DNA of 64,000 nucleotides, from NCBI RefSeq assembly GCF_002723995.1, contig NZ_BEWP01000003.1, positions 62,001 to 126,000 on the forward strand. Direction: 5' to 3'. The position numbers and the translations under genes were made by a program. The DNA comes from Gluconobacter kondonii (GTDB lineage Bacteria; Pseudomonadota; Alphaproteobacteria; Acetobacterales; Acetobacteraceae). Below are positions 18,137 to 26,598 of this stretch, in pieces (positions within the stretch are counted from its first letter, which is position 1; each line of letters starts with the position of its first letter). The notes beneath the pieces are model-generated. The model was not told the origin of the DNA. It did no database searches and saw only the letters and a program-made list of their open reading frames with translations.

Positions 18137-19396
18137 ATGTCCTCGATCATCAATGCAGTTCACACTGCCGTCAGCGGCCTGAACTCGCAGTCACACGCCT
18201 TCAGCGATCTGTCCAATAACATCGCCAACAGCCAGACCACCGGTTACAAGGCCAGCACCACCAGCTTCGAGGACTACGTCACCAACAACGAACTGGCCAG
18301 CGACGGCGAAGCCCTGAGCGACAGCGTCGTCGCTACCACCCGCCAGCACAACGACAACCAGGGTATGGTGACGACCTCGACCAACAGCACGGCCCTCGCC
18401 ATTTCGGGAAACGGCTTCTTCAACGTCGTGCAGGCCACCGGCCAGAGCAACGACAGCACCCCTGTTCTCGGCACACAGCAGTATTACACCCGCAATGGTG
18501 ACTTCTCGCAGGACAAGAACGGCTATCTGGTCAACACGTCGGGCTATTACCTCGAAGGCTACAATGTCAACGCCTCCACAGGCACCCTGAGCACAGCCCT
18601 CAGCCCCATTCAGGTGCCCTCCACCGTCAAATTCCAGCCGACGGAAAGCACGAAGCTGACCCTGACCGGCCAGATCGGTAGCACCGCGACATCCAGCGGC
18701 GGCAGCGCCACCACGTCGGCCACGGCCTATGACAGCAAAGGCAACGCCCAGACCGTCTCCCTGAACTGGACGCAGGTCGACGCCACCACCTGGACCGTCA
18801 GCAACGCCAGTGACGCGACCAACAGCGCGACCGTGAAATTCGATTCCTCCACCGGCGCGATTGCCTCCGTCAACGGACAAAGCCAGGCCACCGGCTCCAC
18901 CGCCAGCTTCGAATATGATGGCTCACCCCAGGACATGACCGTCAGCCTCGGAACCATCGGCGGCACGAGCGGCGTCAGCCTCGCAACGGACGGCTCAACG
19001 CCGACCGGCGTTACAGCGGTGTCCGACAGCGTGACCACCGGCACGTTCTCCGGCATTTCCATGCAGACGGACGGCTCGGTCATGGCAACGTTTGACAACG
19101 GCTACTCCCAGCTCGTCGCCAAGATCCCGCTGACAACCTTCGCCAGTCCGAACAACCTGTCTCCCCAGAACGGACAGGCCTACACCGCCACGTCCCAGTC
19201 CGGCACCCCGCAGATCAACGCCGTCAATACCAATGGTGCTGGCACCCTGAGCACGGCCTCGGTCGAAGACTCCACAACCGATCTGACTGGCGATCTCAGC
19301 AAGCTGATCGTGGCCCAGCAGGCCTATGGCGCGAACACGAAAGTCGTCTCCACGGCCGATCAGCTTCTTCAGACAACCCTGGCGATGATCCAGTAA
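18137..19396 (+). CDS. flgE: Flagellar hook protein FlgE
   Basis: A 419-residue protein that polymerises into the hook linking the basal body rod to the filament. The N-terminal MSSIINAVHTAVSGLN plus SNNIANSQTTGYK (about 27-39) is the D0 rod/hook signature, GFFNV/GNGFFNV marks the FlgE/F/G core, and the C-terminal VAQQAYGANTKVVSTADQLLQ is the closing coiled coil. The frame is open upstream to 17834, but ATG 18137 has GGGAG seven bases before it and begins the conserved domain. Serine, threonine and alanine are abundant, typical of secreted axial proteins. It heads flgE-flgK-flgL. Confidence 0.93.
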   Translation: MSSIINAVHTAVSGLNSQSHAFSDLSNNIANSQTTGYKASTTSFEDYVTNNELASDGEALSDSVVATTRQHNDNQGMVTTSTNSTALAISGNGFFNVVQATGQSNDSTPVLGTQQYYTRNGDFSQDKNGYLVNTSGYYLEGYNVNASTGTLSTALSPIQVPSTVKFQPTESTKLTLTGQIGSTATSSGGSATTSATAYDSKGNAQTVSLNWTQVDATTWTVSNASDATNSATVKFDSSTGAIASVNGQSQATGSTASFEYDGSPQDMTVSLGTIGGTSGVSLATDGSTPTGVTAVSDSVTTGTFSGISMQTDGSVMATFDNGYSQLVAKIPLTTFASPNNLSPQNGQAYTATSQSGTPQINAVNTNGAGTLSTASVEDSTTDLTGDLSKLIVAQQAYGANTKVVSTADQLLQTTLAMIQ

Positions 19397-19421
19397 ACAC
19401 GACTGAAGGGACACCGGCTCC

Positions 19422-20954
19422 ATGGGACTGAACAGCGCACTCTCGATTGCAACTTCCGGCCTGAATGTCGTTCAGAATGCTATGGCCGTTGCCTCCAACA
19501 ACGTCTCCAATGCAGGGACAAGCGGCTATATCAAGGAAAGCGCCAACGTCCAGTCGAGCGTGGCTGGCAATACAGGCAACGGTGTCCGCACCGCCGCCAC
19601 CACACTCGCGACCAACCAGCAGGTCCAGAAGGCGCTTTACGCCCAGAACGCGGACGTGGCGGCCTACACGGCCACCAGCAATTCCCTGTCCAACATCACA
19701 GCGCTTCAGGGCTCTACCAGCGCCACATCCGGCAGCAGCGGAACGCTTTCGGATGAATTGGGCAATCTTCAGTCGGCGCTAACGTCCCTGACCTCCACTC
19801 CCGATAGTGCTTCGGCCCAGAGCACGGTCGTCTCCGCCGCGTCCACCTTCGCCCAGTCCGTCAACACGCTGGCTTCGGCCTATCAGACCCAGCGTCAGAC
19901 AGCGCAGAATGCTGTCGTTTCTTCGGTCTCGGACATCAATACCGATCTCACCACGATCGGCACCCTGTCCACCAAGATCATGAACCTCAAAAGCACCGGT
20001 CAGGACACGGCCGCGCTGGAAAACCAGCGCTATACGGCCCTCTCCTCCCTGTCCTCCGAGCTTTCCGTCTCATGGTCCGAGTCCGCAAACGGCGACATGA
20101 CCATCGCCACGGCCGACGGCATCACCCTGCCCACGCGTGACACCAGCAGCTCCAGTGGCGCGACCGTCTCGTCCACATGGCCGCTCACCACGTCGTCCGC
20201 TCAGATTTCGGTCAGCACGACCTATCCCGGCACATCGTCCAGCAACACCATTCCCGCCATCACCCTGAACGGTCGCGATGTCACCACGCATCTGACGGGC
20301 GGGACGCTGGGCGCAAACATCACCCTGCGCGATACGACGCTCCCCACCATGCAGGCGCAGCTGGACTCCCTGTCTTCGACGGTCGCCACACGCTTTCAGG
20401 CTCAGGGCATGTCCCTGTTCACGACATCGGGCACAAACGGCGTTGTTCCGGGAACCTCCCAGACAGACCTTATTCCCACCGGCAGCGTCGGCTTCTCGCA
20501 GGACATCAGCGTCTCCAGCACCTATTCCAGCGACCCATCCAAACTGCTCGACAGCACGACGTCCGGCACCCAGACCATCCAGAACGTCCTGAGCTATACG
20601 TTCGGCACAACTTCCGACTCTTCCGGAACCGCCCAGACGGCCGCACCCAGCAGCAATCTTGGAATGACCGGAACCCTGTCCACGGGATACACGGGCAACC
20701 AGAAAATCATTTCCCTTGCGACCTCTCTGACCGCCAATCAGGCCGCCACGGCCAGCGATGCAAGCAGCGGCCTTGCCTTGTCGCAGACAACACAGACCAG
20801 CCTGACGTCCAATCTGTCCGGAACGTCCACCGTCTCCATCGATACGGAAATGGCGAATATCGTCACGCTCCAGAACGCCTACGCTGCCAACGCCAAGGTT
20901 GTTTCGACCGTCCAGACAATGTTCAGCGCCCTGCTGAGCGCAATCGGAACCTGA
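19422..20954 (+). CDS. flgK: Flagellar hook-associated protein 1 FlgK
   Basis: A 510-residue axial protein that joins hook to filament. N-terminal SNNVSNAGTSGYIKE (about 26-40) and C-terminal NIVTLQNAYAANAKVVSTVQTMFSALLSAIG are the paired terminal helices of HAP1. The middle is a Ser/Thr-rich variable region. It follows flgE by 25 bp with AAGGGA before the start. It is shorter than the enterobacterial protein (about 547), which is common in this class. Confidence 0.9.
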   Translation: MGLNSALSIATSGLNVVQNAMAVASNNVSNAGTSGYIKESANVQSSVAGNTGNGVRTAATTLATNQQVQKALYAQNADVAAYTATSNSLSNITALQGSTSATSGSSGTLSDELGNLQSALTSLTSTPDSASAQSTVVSAASTFAQSVNTLASAYQTQRQTAQNAVVSSVSDINTDLTTIGTLSTKIMNLKSTGQDTAALENQRYTALSSLSSELSVSWSESANGDMTIATADGITLPTRDTSSSSGATVSSTWPLTTSSAQISVSTTYPGTSSSNTIPAITLNGRDVTTHLTGGTLGANITLRDTTLPTMQAQLDSLSSTVATRFQAQGMSLFTTSGTNGVVPGTSQTDLIPTGSVGFSQDISVSSTYSSDPSKLLDSTTSGTQTIQNVLSYTFGTTSDSSGTAQTAAPSSNLGMTGTLSTGYTGNQKIISLATSLTANQAATASDASSGLALSQTTQTSLTSNLSGTSTVSIDTEMANIVTLQNAYAANAKVVSTVQTMFSALLSAIGT

Positions 20955-20956
20955 TC

Positions 20957-22018
20957 ATGACCGGAACCATCTCCAGCTTCGGCTTTGGCGGAATCTCCAG
21001 CCAGCTCCTTCTCGGCGTCCAGAATCTGTCTCAGGCGAAAGACGCCCTTCAGCTTCAGGCCAGCACCGGCGTTCTCGCCAGCAGCTATGCCGATCTCGGG
21101 TCTTCGCGGACACAGGCTCTTGCGCTTCAGCCCGCCATCACGCAGGTTTCTGCCTGGACAAGCAACGTCACGAACGCCCAGACGACGCTGACGACAACAC
21201 AAAGCGCTCTGTCCCAGATTTCCACCATCGCCCAGGACCTGACGAGTTCGCTTTCCACTCTCGGCAGCACGCTGTCTTATTCAACCGTCACGACGGCTGC
21301 CTCTGCCGCCCAGTCGGCGCTGACTTCTCTGGGCAACCTGCTCAACACCCGGCAGGGCGACAGCTACGTCTTCGCTGGGCAGCAGAATACGATTGCCCCC
21401 GTCAGCACGGATCTGGGCACATCGGACCTCGCGACCCAGATCGCCCAGGCCGTCAGCCAGCTCGGCTCGACTAACGCAGCGGATGTGCTCAGCACAACGG
21501 AAAATCTGGCCGCCAATACTTCTGTCGGGCAGCCTTTCTCGGCCACGCTGTCCACAGCGCCCGATCAGGCAAAGCAGCAGAACACGCGCGTCGTCGTCGG
21601 TCAGTCTGAGACAGTGTCCGTCGGAATGGTCGCCACACAGGGCGCGACATCCACGTCCACCACTTCCCCGATCCGCGATCTCATGCGCAATCTGATGGTG
21701 GTCGCCTCCCTCGGCTCGTCTTCAACCAGCACCACGGACTATTCGAGCCTGATTTCCGGTCTTCAAAGCTCCATGGACACGGTCACGAGTGGTCTGGGCA
21801 CCATGAGCGGTCTGCTGGGTGTCCAGCAGAACAGCCTGACCAACCAGACCGCCATGCTGACCCAGATGTCCTCGGCTTTGACGACTCAGCTCGGTCAGGT
21901 GAAAGATGCTGATCTTGCACAGGTTTCCACGCAGGTGACGGATACAAACAACCAGCTTCAGGCGTCCTATTCCCTGATCGCGGACATGAAAGGCATGACG
22001 CTGGCTTCTTACCTCTGA
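20957..22018 (+). CDS. flgL: Flagellar hook-associated protein 3 FlgL
   Basis: A 353-residue flagellin-fold axial protein that sits between FlgK and the filament. The N-terminal helix contains LSQAKDALQLQASTG and the C-terminus has LGQVKDADLAQVSTQVTDTNNQLQASYSLIADMKGMTLASYL, in line with the flagellin C-terminal helix. The frame is open from 20177 inside flgK, but ATG 20957, two bases after the flgK stop, starts the conserved domain and suggests translational coupling. Confidence 0.87.
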   Translation: MTGTISSFGFGGISSQLLLGVQNLSQAKDALQLQASTGVLASSYADLGSSRTQALALQPAITQVSAWTSNVTNAQTTLTTTQSALSQISTIAQDLTSSLSTLGSTLSYSTVTTAASAAQSALTSLGNLLNTRQGDSYVFAGQQNTIAPVSTDLGTSDLATQIAQAVSQLGSTNAADVLSTTENLAANTSVGQPFSATLSTAPDQAKQQNTRVVVGQSETVSVGMVATQGATSTSTTSPIRDLMRNLMVVASLGSSSTSTTDYSSLISGLQSSMDTVTSGLGTMSGLLGVQQNSLTNQTAMLTQMSSALTTQLGQVKDADLAQVSTQVTDTNNQLQASYSLIADMKGMTLASYL

Positions 22019-22036
22019 TCAGGCCTCTGATCCCGG

Positions 22037-22065
22037 TTGAAAAACCGTTTGTGACATCGCATATC
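22037..22065 (+). promoter_or_regulatory. Possible heat-shock (RpoH-type) promoter of htpG
   Basis: TTGAAA at 22037-22042 and CATATC at 22060-22065 are separated by 17 bp, upstream of htpG by 31 bp. The pattern recalls alphaproteobacterial sigma-32 promoters (CTTGAA plus CYTATNT). The match is by eye and imperfect. Confidence 0.4.
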
Positions 22066-22096
22066 AAGATCACTTTCCTAAACGGAGATTGATGAG

Positions 22097-23968
22097 ATGA
22101 GTGAAACGAACAACCAGCAGCCCGCCGAAAAGCATGAGTTCAGTGCAGAGGTTGGACGGCTGCTGGACCTTGTGGTCCATGCCCTTTACTCGGATCGTGA
22201 AATCTTTCTGCGCGAACTCGTCGCCAATGCGGCGGACGCGACGGACAAGCGCCGTTTCGAAGCCCTGACAGACAGCGCTCTGGCGCTTCCCGAGAATGCG
22301 TCCATCCGCATCAATCCGGACAAGAGCCAGAAAGAGCTGACAATCTCCGATGACGGCGTGGGTATGACCCATGACGAACTGGCCCAGAATCTTGGCACGA
22401 TCGCCCGCTCCGGCACGCGCGCTTTCGGAGAAAAGCTGAATTCGGCAAAGCCTGAAGACCGCCCGAATCTGATCGGTCAGTTTGGCGTCGGTTTCTACGC
22501 AGCCTTCATGGTCGCGGACCGTGTGGAGGTCACCTCCCGCAAGGCCGGTTCCGATCAGGCCTGGACCTGGTCTTCGGACGGCAAGGGCGCCTTCACGCTG
22601 AGCCCCGCATCCCGCTCTACGCCGGGCACCGACATCGTCCTGCATATGAAGGACGATGCCGACGAGTTCCTCGACAGCTGGCGTCTGCGCTCCATTATCC
22701 GCAAATGGGCGGACCATATCTCCTGGCCCATCACCCTGCGTGAAACCAAGGAAGACGGCACCACGGAAGATCAGGCTGCTAACGAAGGCACGGCCCTGTG
22801 GAGCAAGCCGAAATCCGAAATCACGCCGGAACAGTATGCCGAATTCTACCGGCATATTTCTCATGCTTTTGACGAACCCTATGCGACGCTGCACTGGCGC
22901 GCGGAAGGTGTGACCGAATTCACGGCCCTCCTGTTCTTGCCCAGCGCTCGTCCGTTCGACTTCATGGAACAGTCCCGCGAAAGCCGGATCCATCTCCATG
23001 TCCGCCGGATGTTCATCACCGACGAAGCGGAACTGGTTCCGAACTGGATGCGCTTCGTGCAGGGCGTGGTCGATACGGAAGACCTGCCGCTCAACGTCTC
23101 GCGCGAAATGCTTCAGGCCACCCCGGTTCTGGCCCGCATCCGTAAAGCGGTCACCAAGCGTGTCCTGACCGAGATTCGCAACCGTGCGAAGGAGGCCGAT
23201 GGCGGTTTCAACACGTTCTGGGAAAACTTTGGCGCGGTCATCAAGGAAGGTCTGTGGGAAGACGCCGAGCACCGGACGGAAATCGCCGGTTTCGCCCGTT
23301 TCCATTCCACCCAGGGCGACGATCTCGTCACGCTGGACGACTATATTGCGCGCATGAAGGATGGTCAGGACGCCATCTATTATCTGACCGGCGACAATCT
23401 TGACGCACTGAAATCCTCTGCCCAGCTTGAAGGCTTCCGCGCGCGTGGCCTTGAAGTCCTGCTGCTGTCTGATCCGGTTGACGGCTTCTGGCCGGAGCGC
23501 CTGTCCTCCTATCAGGAAAAGCCGCTGCGTTCCGTAGCCCATTCCCACGGCGATCTGGAAAAATTTGAGTCCACGGATGCCGATACGACCGAAGCCGCCG
23601 ACGTCGAAAAGCTGGTTCCGGCCCTCAAGGACGCTCTTGGCGAGCAGGTGAAGGATGTTCGCAGCACGGTGCGTCTGACGGGAAGTGCCGTCGTTATCAC
23701 ATCCGATGGCGGCCCGGACCTGTCGATGCAGCGCCTGATGCGCCGCTCAGGTCAGGCCATGCCCGCCATGCCGCCGATCCTCGAAATCAATCCGAAGCAC
23801 CCGCTCATCAAGGCTCTGGCCGAGCGTGTTGCAAAGGGCGAGAGCATCACCGCCTATGCCAGCGTCCTGCTGGATCTGGCGCGTGTGCAGGAAGGCGAAC
23901 CCCTGCCCGACCCGACCGGTTTCGGCCGCTCGCTCGCCACGCTGCTGGCTGGTCCGGCCGTCGGGTGA
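22097..23968 (+). CDS. htpG: Chaperone HtpG (Hsp90)
   Basis: A 623-residue cytosolic Hsp90 chaperone. The N-terminal GHKL ATPase shows [15 protein letters not shown] (about 36-50), ISDDGVGM and [17 protein letters not shown]. The middle domain has [11 protein letters not shown], and the C-terminal dimerisation domain contains [20 protein letters not shown]. The length equals the usual bacterial form. It has its own promoter region and is followed by a strong terminator. Confidence 0.96.
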   Translation: MSETNNQQPAEKHEFSAEVGRLLDLVVHALYSDREIFLRELVANAADATDKRRFEALTDSALALPENASIRINPDKSQKELTISDDGVGMTHDELAQNLGTIARSGTRAFGEKLNSAKPEDRPNLIGQFGVGFYAAFMVADRVEVTSRKAGSDQAWTWSSDGKGAFTLSPASRSTPGTDIVLHMKDDADEFLDSWRLRSIIRKWADHISWPITLRETKEDGTTEDQAANEGTALWSKPKSEITPEQYAEFYRHISHAFDEPYATLHWRAEGVTEFTALLFLPSARPFDFMEQSRESRIHLHVRRMFITDEAELVPNWMRFVQGVVDTEDLPLNVSREMLQATPVLARIRKAVTKRVLTEIRNRAKEADGGFNTFWENFGAVIKEGLWEDAEHRTEIAGFARFHSTQGDDLVTLDDYIARMKDGQDAIYYLTGDNLDALKSSAQLEGFRARGLEVLLLSDPVDGFWPERLSSYQEKPLRSVAHSHGDLEKFESTDADTTEAADVEKLVPALKDALGEQVKDVRSTVRLTGSAVVITSDGGPDLSMQRLMRRSGQAMPAMPPILEINPKHPLIKALAERVAKGESITAYASVLLDLARVQEGEPLPDPTGFGRSLATLLAGPAVG

Positions 23969-24008
23969 ACGGGATCTGAACGCAGCATTCGCTCCGTTCC
24001 TGTCCATC

Positions 24009-24043
24009 AAAGGCGAGGGAGTTCATCCCTCGCCTTTTCTTTT
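24009..24043 (+). terminator. Rho-independent terminator of htpG
   Basis: A perfect 11-12-bp stem (24009-24020 with 24026-24037) with loop GTTCA is followed by TTTTCTTTTT. It lies 40 bp after the htpG stop. Confidence 0.88.
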
Positions 24044-24097
24044 TGCTAAGCTCCTGTGAGATATAAAACAGGCGCATGACTGAAGGAGTAGCAGGCC

Positions 24098-25537
24098 GTG
24101 ATCGACGATTTCCGCTTTGGCCGCATAACGGTTATCGGCGACCTGCTGCTGGATCAGTATATTTCGGGCGGCGTCAGCCGCATTTCTCCTGAAGCTCCCG
24201 TTCCGGTCGTTCTTCATGATGGCCTGCGCTGTGTGCCCGGAGGAGCGGCAAATGTCGCGGTTAATGCTGCCGCTCTGGGCGCGCAGGTGCATCTGGTCGG
24301 TCTCGTCGGCGAAGATGAGTCGGCCCAGCGACTGAAAGACAGTCTGAACCTCTGGCCCACCATCCAGACGGACGGCATCGTATCTTCCCCCGACTGGACC
24401 ACCATCACCAAGACCCGTGTTGTCAGCGGTCGTCAGCAGATCGTGCGTATCGACGTCGAAAAACTGATACCCCTTTCCGAAATACTCCAGAAACGTCTCA
24501 TGGACGAAGCCCTCCGCGCGATAGACGTCTCAGACGTGCTCGTCTGCTCGGATTATGCCAAGGGTGTTCTGACGGATGAGGTCCTGCGGGTTATCATCGC
24601 AGCCGGTCGTGCCAAAGGCATTCCCGTTATCGTCGATCCCAAAAGACGCACGCTGGAAGCTTATGCCGGCGCCACACTCGTGACACCCAACCGGATCGAA
24701 GCGGAACAGGCCAGCGGGCTTTCCGCCCGAACCGATGGTGACGTCCTGAAGGTGGCGGAAACCCTCTCCAGTCAGTTCGGCGGCGACGTTCTTGTCACCC
24801 GCTCGGAAGACGGAATGACGCTCTGGCAGCGTGATGTGAAACCGCTGCATGTCGCCAGCCGCAAGTCCGAAGTCTTCGATGTTTCCGGTGCCGGAGATAC
24901 CGTCGTCGCCACGGTTGCCGCAGTGCTGTCTGCTGGTCAGACGCTGGAAACTGCCGTTGTCATCGCGACCGCCGCCGCTGCTCTTTCGGTCAGCAAGTTC
25001 GGCACCGCAACGGTATCCCGCGAAGAGTTGTCACGTGAACTGCTTCAGGAAATGCCCGAGACAGGCGCGCTCGTTCCGGTTGAGCAGGCCGCGCGTATCG
25101 TGGAAAGCTGGCACCGGCATGGTGCGAAAGTCGTGTTCACGAACGGGTGCTTCGATCTGGTCCATCCAGGGCATGTGAGTCTGCTTCAGGCTGCCGCCCG
25201 CGAAGGAGACCGCCTCATCGTGGCGCTCAACACCGACAGCTCTGTCAGCCGCCTTAAAGGGCCAACCCGCCCGGTCCAGAAGGAAGATGCCCGGGCCAGA
25301 GTGATCGGCGCCCTGCGTCCAGTCGATCTCGTCGTGCTGTTCGACGACGACACCCCCCTCGACGTCATCCGCATCCTGAAGCCCGATATTCTCGTTAAAG
25401 GCGCGGATTACACGGAAGATCAGGTCGTCGGTGCCGATGTGGTGAAAGGATATGGTGGCAAGGTGGTACTGGTGGACCTCGTGGACGGCCAGTCCACCAC
25501 ACGTCTCGTCAAAGGGATGCAATCAGCCCCGGCCTGA
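24098..25537 (+). CDS. hldE: Bifunctional heptose-7-phosphate kinase / heptose-1-phosphate adenylyltransferase
   Basis: A 479-residue two-domain enzyme making ADP-heptose for the LPS inner core. The N-terminal ribokinase domain (to about 315) has GGAANVAVNAAALGA and the catalytic DVSGAGDTVVA (about 261-271). The C-terminal nucleotidyltransferase domain starts at about 340 with FTNGCFDLVHPGHV, containing the HxGH motif. The other heptose genes are not in the window. Its end overlaps the AraC gene on the opposite strand by 15 bp. Confidence 0.94.
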   Translation: MIDDFRFGRITVIGDLLLDQYISGGVSRISPEAPVPVVLHDGLRCVPGGAANVAVNAAALGAQVHLVGLVGEDESAQRLKDSLNLWPTIQTDGIVSSPDWTTITKTRVVSGRQQIVRIDVEKLIPLSEILQKRLMDEALRAIDVSDVLVCSDYAKGVLTDEVLRVIIAAGRAKGIPVIVDPKRRTLEAYAGATLVTPNRIEAEQASGLSARTDGDVLKVAETLSSQFGGDVLVTRSEDGMTLWQRDVKPLHVASRKSEVFDVSGAGDTVVATVAAVLSAGQTLETAVVIATAAAALSVSKFGTATVSREELSRELLQEMPETGALVPVEQAARIVESWHRHGAKVVFTNGCFDLVHPGHVSLLQAAAREGDRLIVALNTDSSVSRLKGPTRPVQKEDARARVIGALRPVDLVVLFDDDTPLDVIRILKPDILVKGADYTEDQVVGADVVKGYGGKVVLVDLVDGQSTTRLVKGMQSAPA

Positions 25538-26389
25538 GGCCCGTGTCCCCGGCCGCATGGCCGCCCTCTGCCGGATTTCGCGTGGAGACGCACCGAATTT
25601 CTGCCTGAAACGCCGGGAGAAATGCGCGGCATTGCGAAAGCCGTGGTTCAGCGCGATCTGGGCAATCGGGAGTGCATCATGTGCCGGACTTGTCAGGTCC
25701 GAGTGGATGCGTTCCAGCCGACGGTTGAGAATCCAGCCTGCGACTGCGCCTTCTTCTCCGTCGAAAAGCTGGTAAAGCGCCCGCGTCGAAATCCCGGAAG
25801 CCTCCGCAATGCTTTGCGGGGTCAGATCATGTTCATGCAGACGCGATTCAATATAGCGTCGGATATGCTTCTGCCGATGCCGCCGCCGCCCTGCCACACT
25901 GACTTCCAGATCCAGACAATCCAGAATCGTCGTAATCAGCAGATCCGTGACATGTTGCAAAAGGCGCTGGCGTGTTTGTGGAGCGGCACTCTCCAGAGCT
26001 CCGGCTTCGAGCATGGAGGCAGCCAACAGGAGAAAAGCTCCCGGTCCCCGAACCAGATCGAAAGAGAGCAGTGGGAGCCCGGAAAGCATGGGAAGATGTC
26101 GCAGCAATGCCTGACGCGTGACGCTGAGCAAAAAGACGTCGACAGTTGGTTCGATGCCAGGCGGTTGTGCCAGCGTGGAAAACTGATGCGGGTCCAGATA
26201 CAATTTACCTGTGGATTGCCGCGATAGAACCAGAACTGTCCGCCCCTGATCCAGTAGAGCAGTAATTGCGGGTGACAGTGCCGTGCTGAGACGAACGACA
26301 GCCGGATCCATCCCACGCGGAGGTGCCGCAAGAGTCGCCAACGGAATAATCCGCTGTGCACTCAGGTTTCCCGGCGCAGTATCCGTCAC
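25523..26389 (-). CDS. AraC-family transcriptional regulator
   Basis: A 288-residue regulator. The N-terminal half (about 1-180) is an AraC-binding-like domain with ALLDQGRTVLVLSRQSTGKL, related to the FeaR/NitR type sensory domain. The C-terminal part (about 190-285) has two helix-turn-helix motifs: LTPQSIAEASGISTRALYQLF and PIAQIALNHGFRNAAHFSRRFRQKFGASPREIR. The effector and target are unknown. The gene stands alone next to an AT-rich gap, so an island-type neighbour may have been lost. Confidence 0.85.
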   Translation of the reverse strand: MTDTAPGNLSAQRIIPLATLAAPPRGMDPAVVRLSTALSPAITALLDQGRTVLVLSRQSTGKLYLDPHQFSTLAQPPGIEPTVDVFLLSVTRQALLRHLPMLSGLPLLSFDLVRGPGAFLLLAASMLEAGALESAAPQTRQRLLQHVTDLLITTILDCLDLEVSVAGRRRHRQKHIRRYIESRLHEHDLTPQSIAEASGISTRALYQLFDGEEGAVAGWILNRRLERIHSDLTSPAHDALPIAQIALNHGFRNAAHFSRRFRQKFGASPREIRQRAAMRPGTRASGRG

Positions 26390-26598
26390 GACCGTGTTCT
26401 GGAGAAAATTTTGGGAATGTCGCTAAATACCATTTTTGGTAGTAAAACCATATGAAACAACCATAACGGAATGGCTATAGAAAGAATCGTATCAAATGGA
26501 AATAGTTGATATGTATTTCATATTGTGTCTTGATGCGGAATCACTTATTCTGATGAAATATTAACGAATAAAATGGTAAATATTTTTTATATAATAAA
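26390..26598. other. AT-rich gap between the AraC gene and the YhaN-like gene
   Basis: The 209-bp region is very AT-rich and holds several A/T runs. It would contain the AraC gene promoter. No gene, RNA or terminator is supported. The composition continues into the 3' end of the YhaN-like gene. Confidence 0.4.

Noticed and set aside
18191-18880. Gly/Val-rich frame opposite flgE
   Set aside because: Antisense of Ser/Thr-rich hook sequence; artefact of composition.
22070-23548. 492-codon minus-strand frame opposite htpG
   Set aside because: Lies on the antisense of a textbook Hsp90; composition-driven absence of stop codons.
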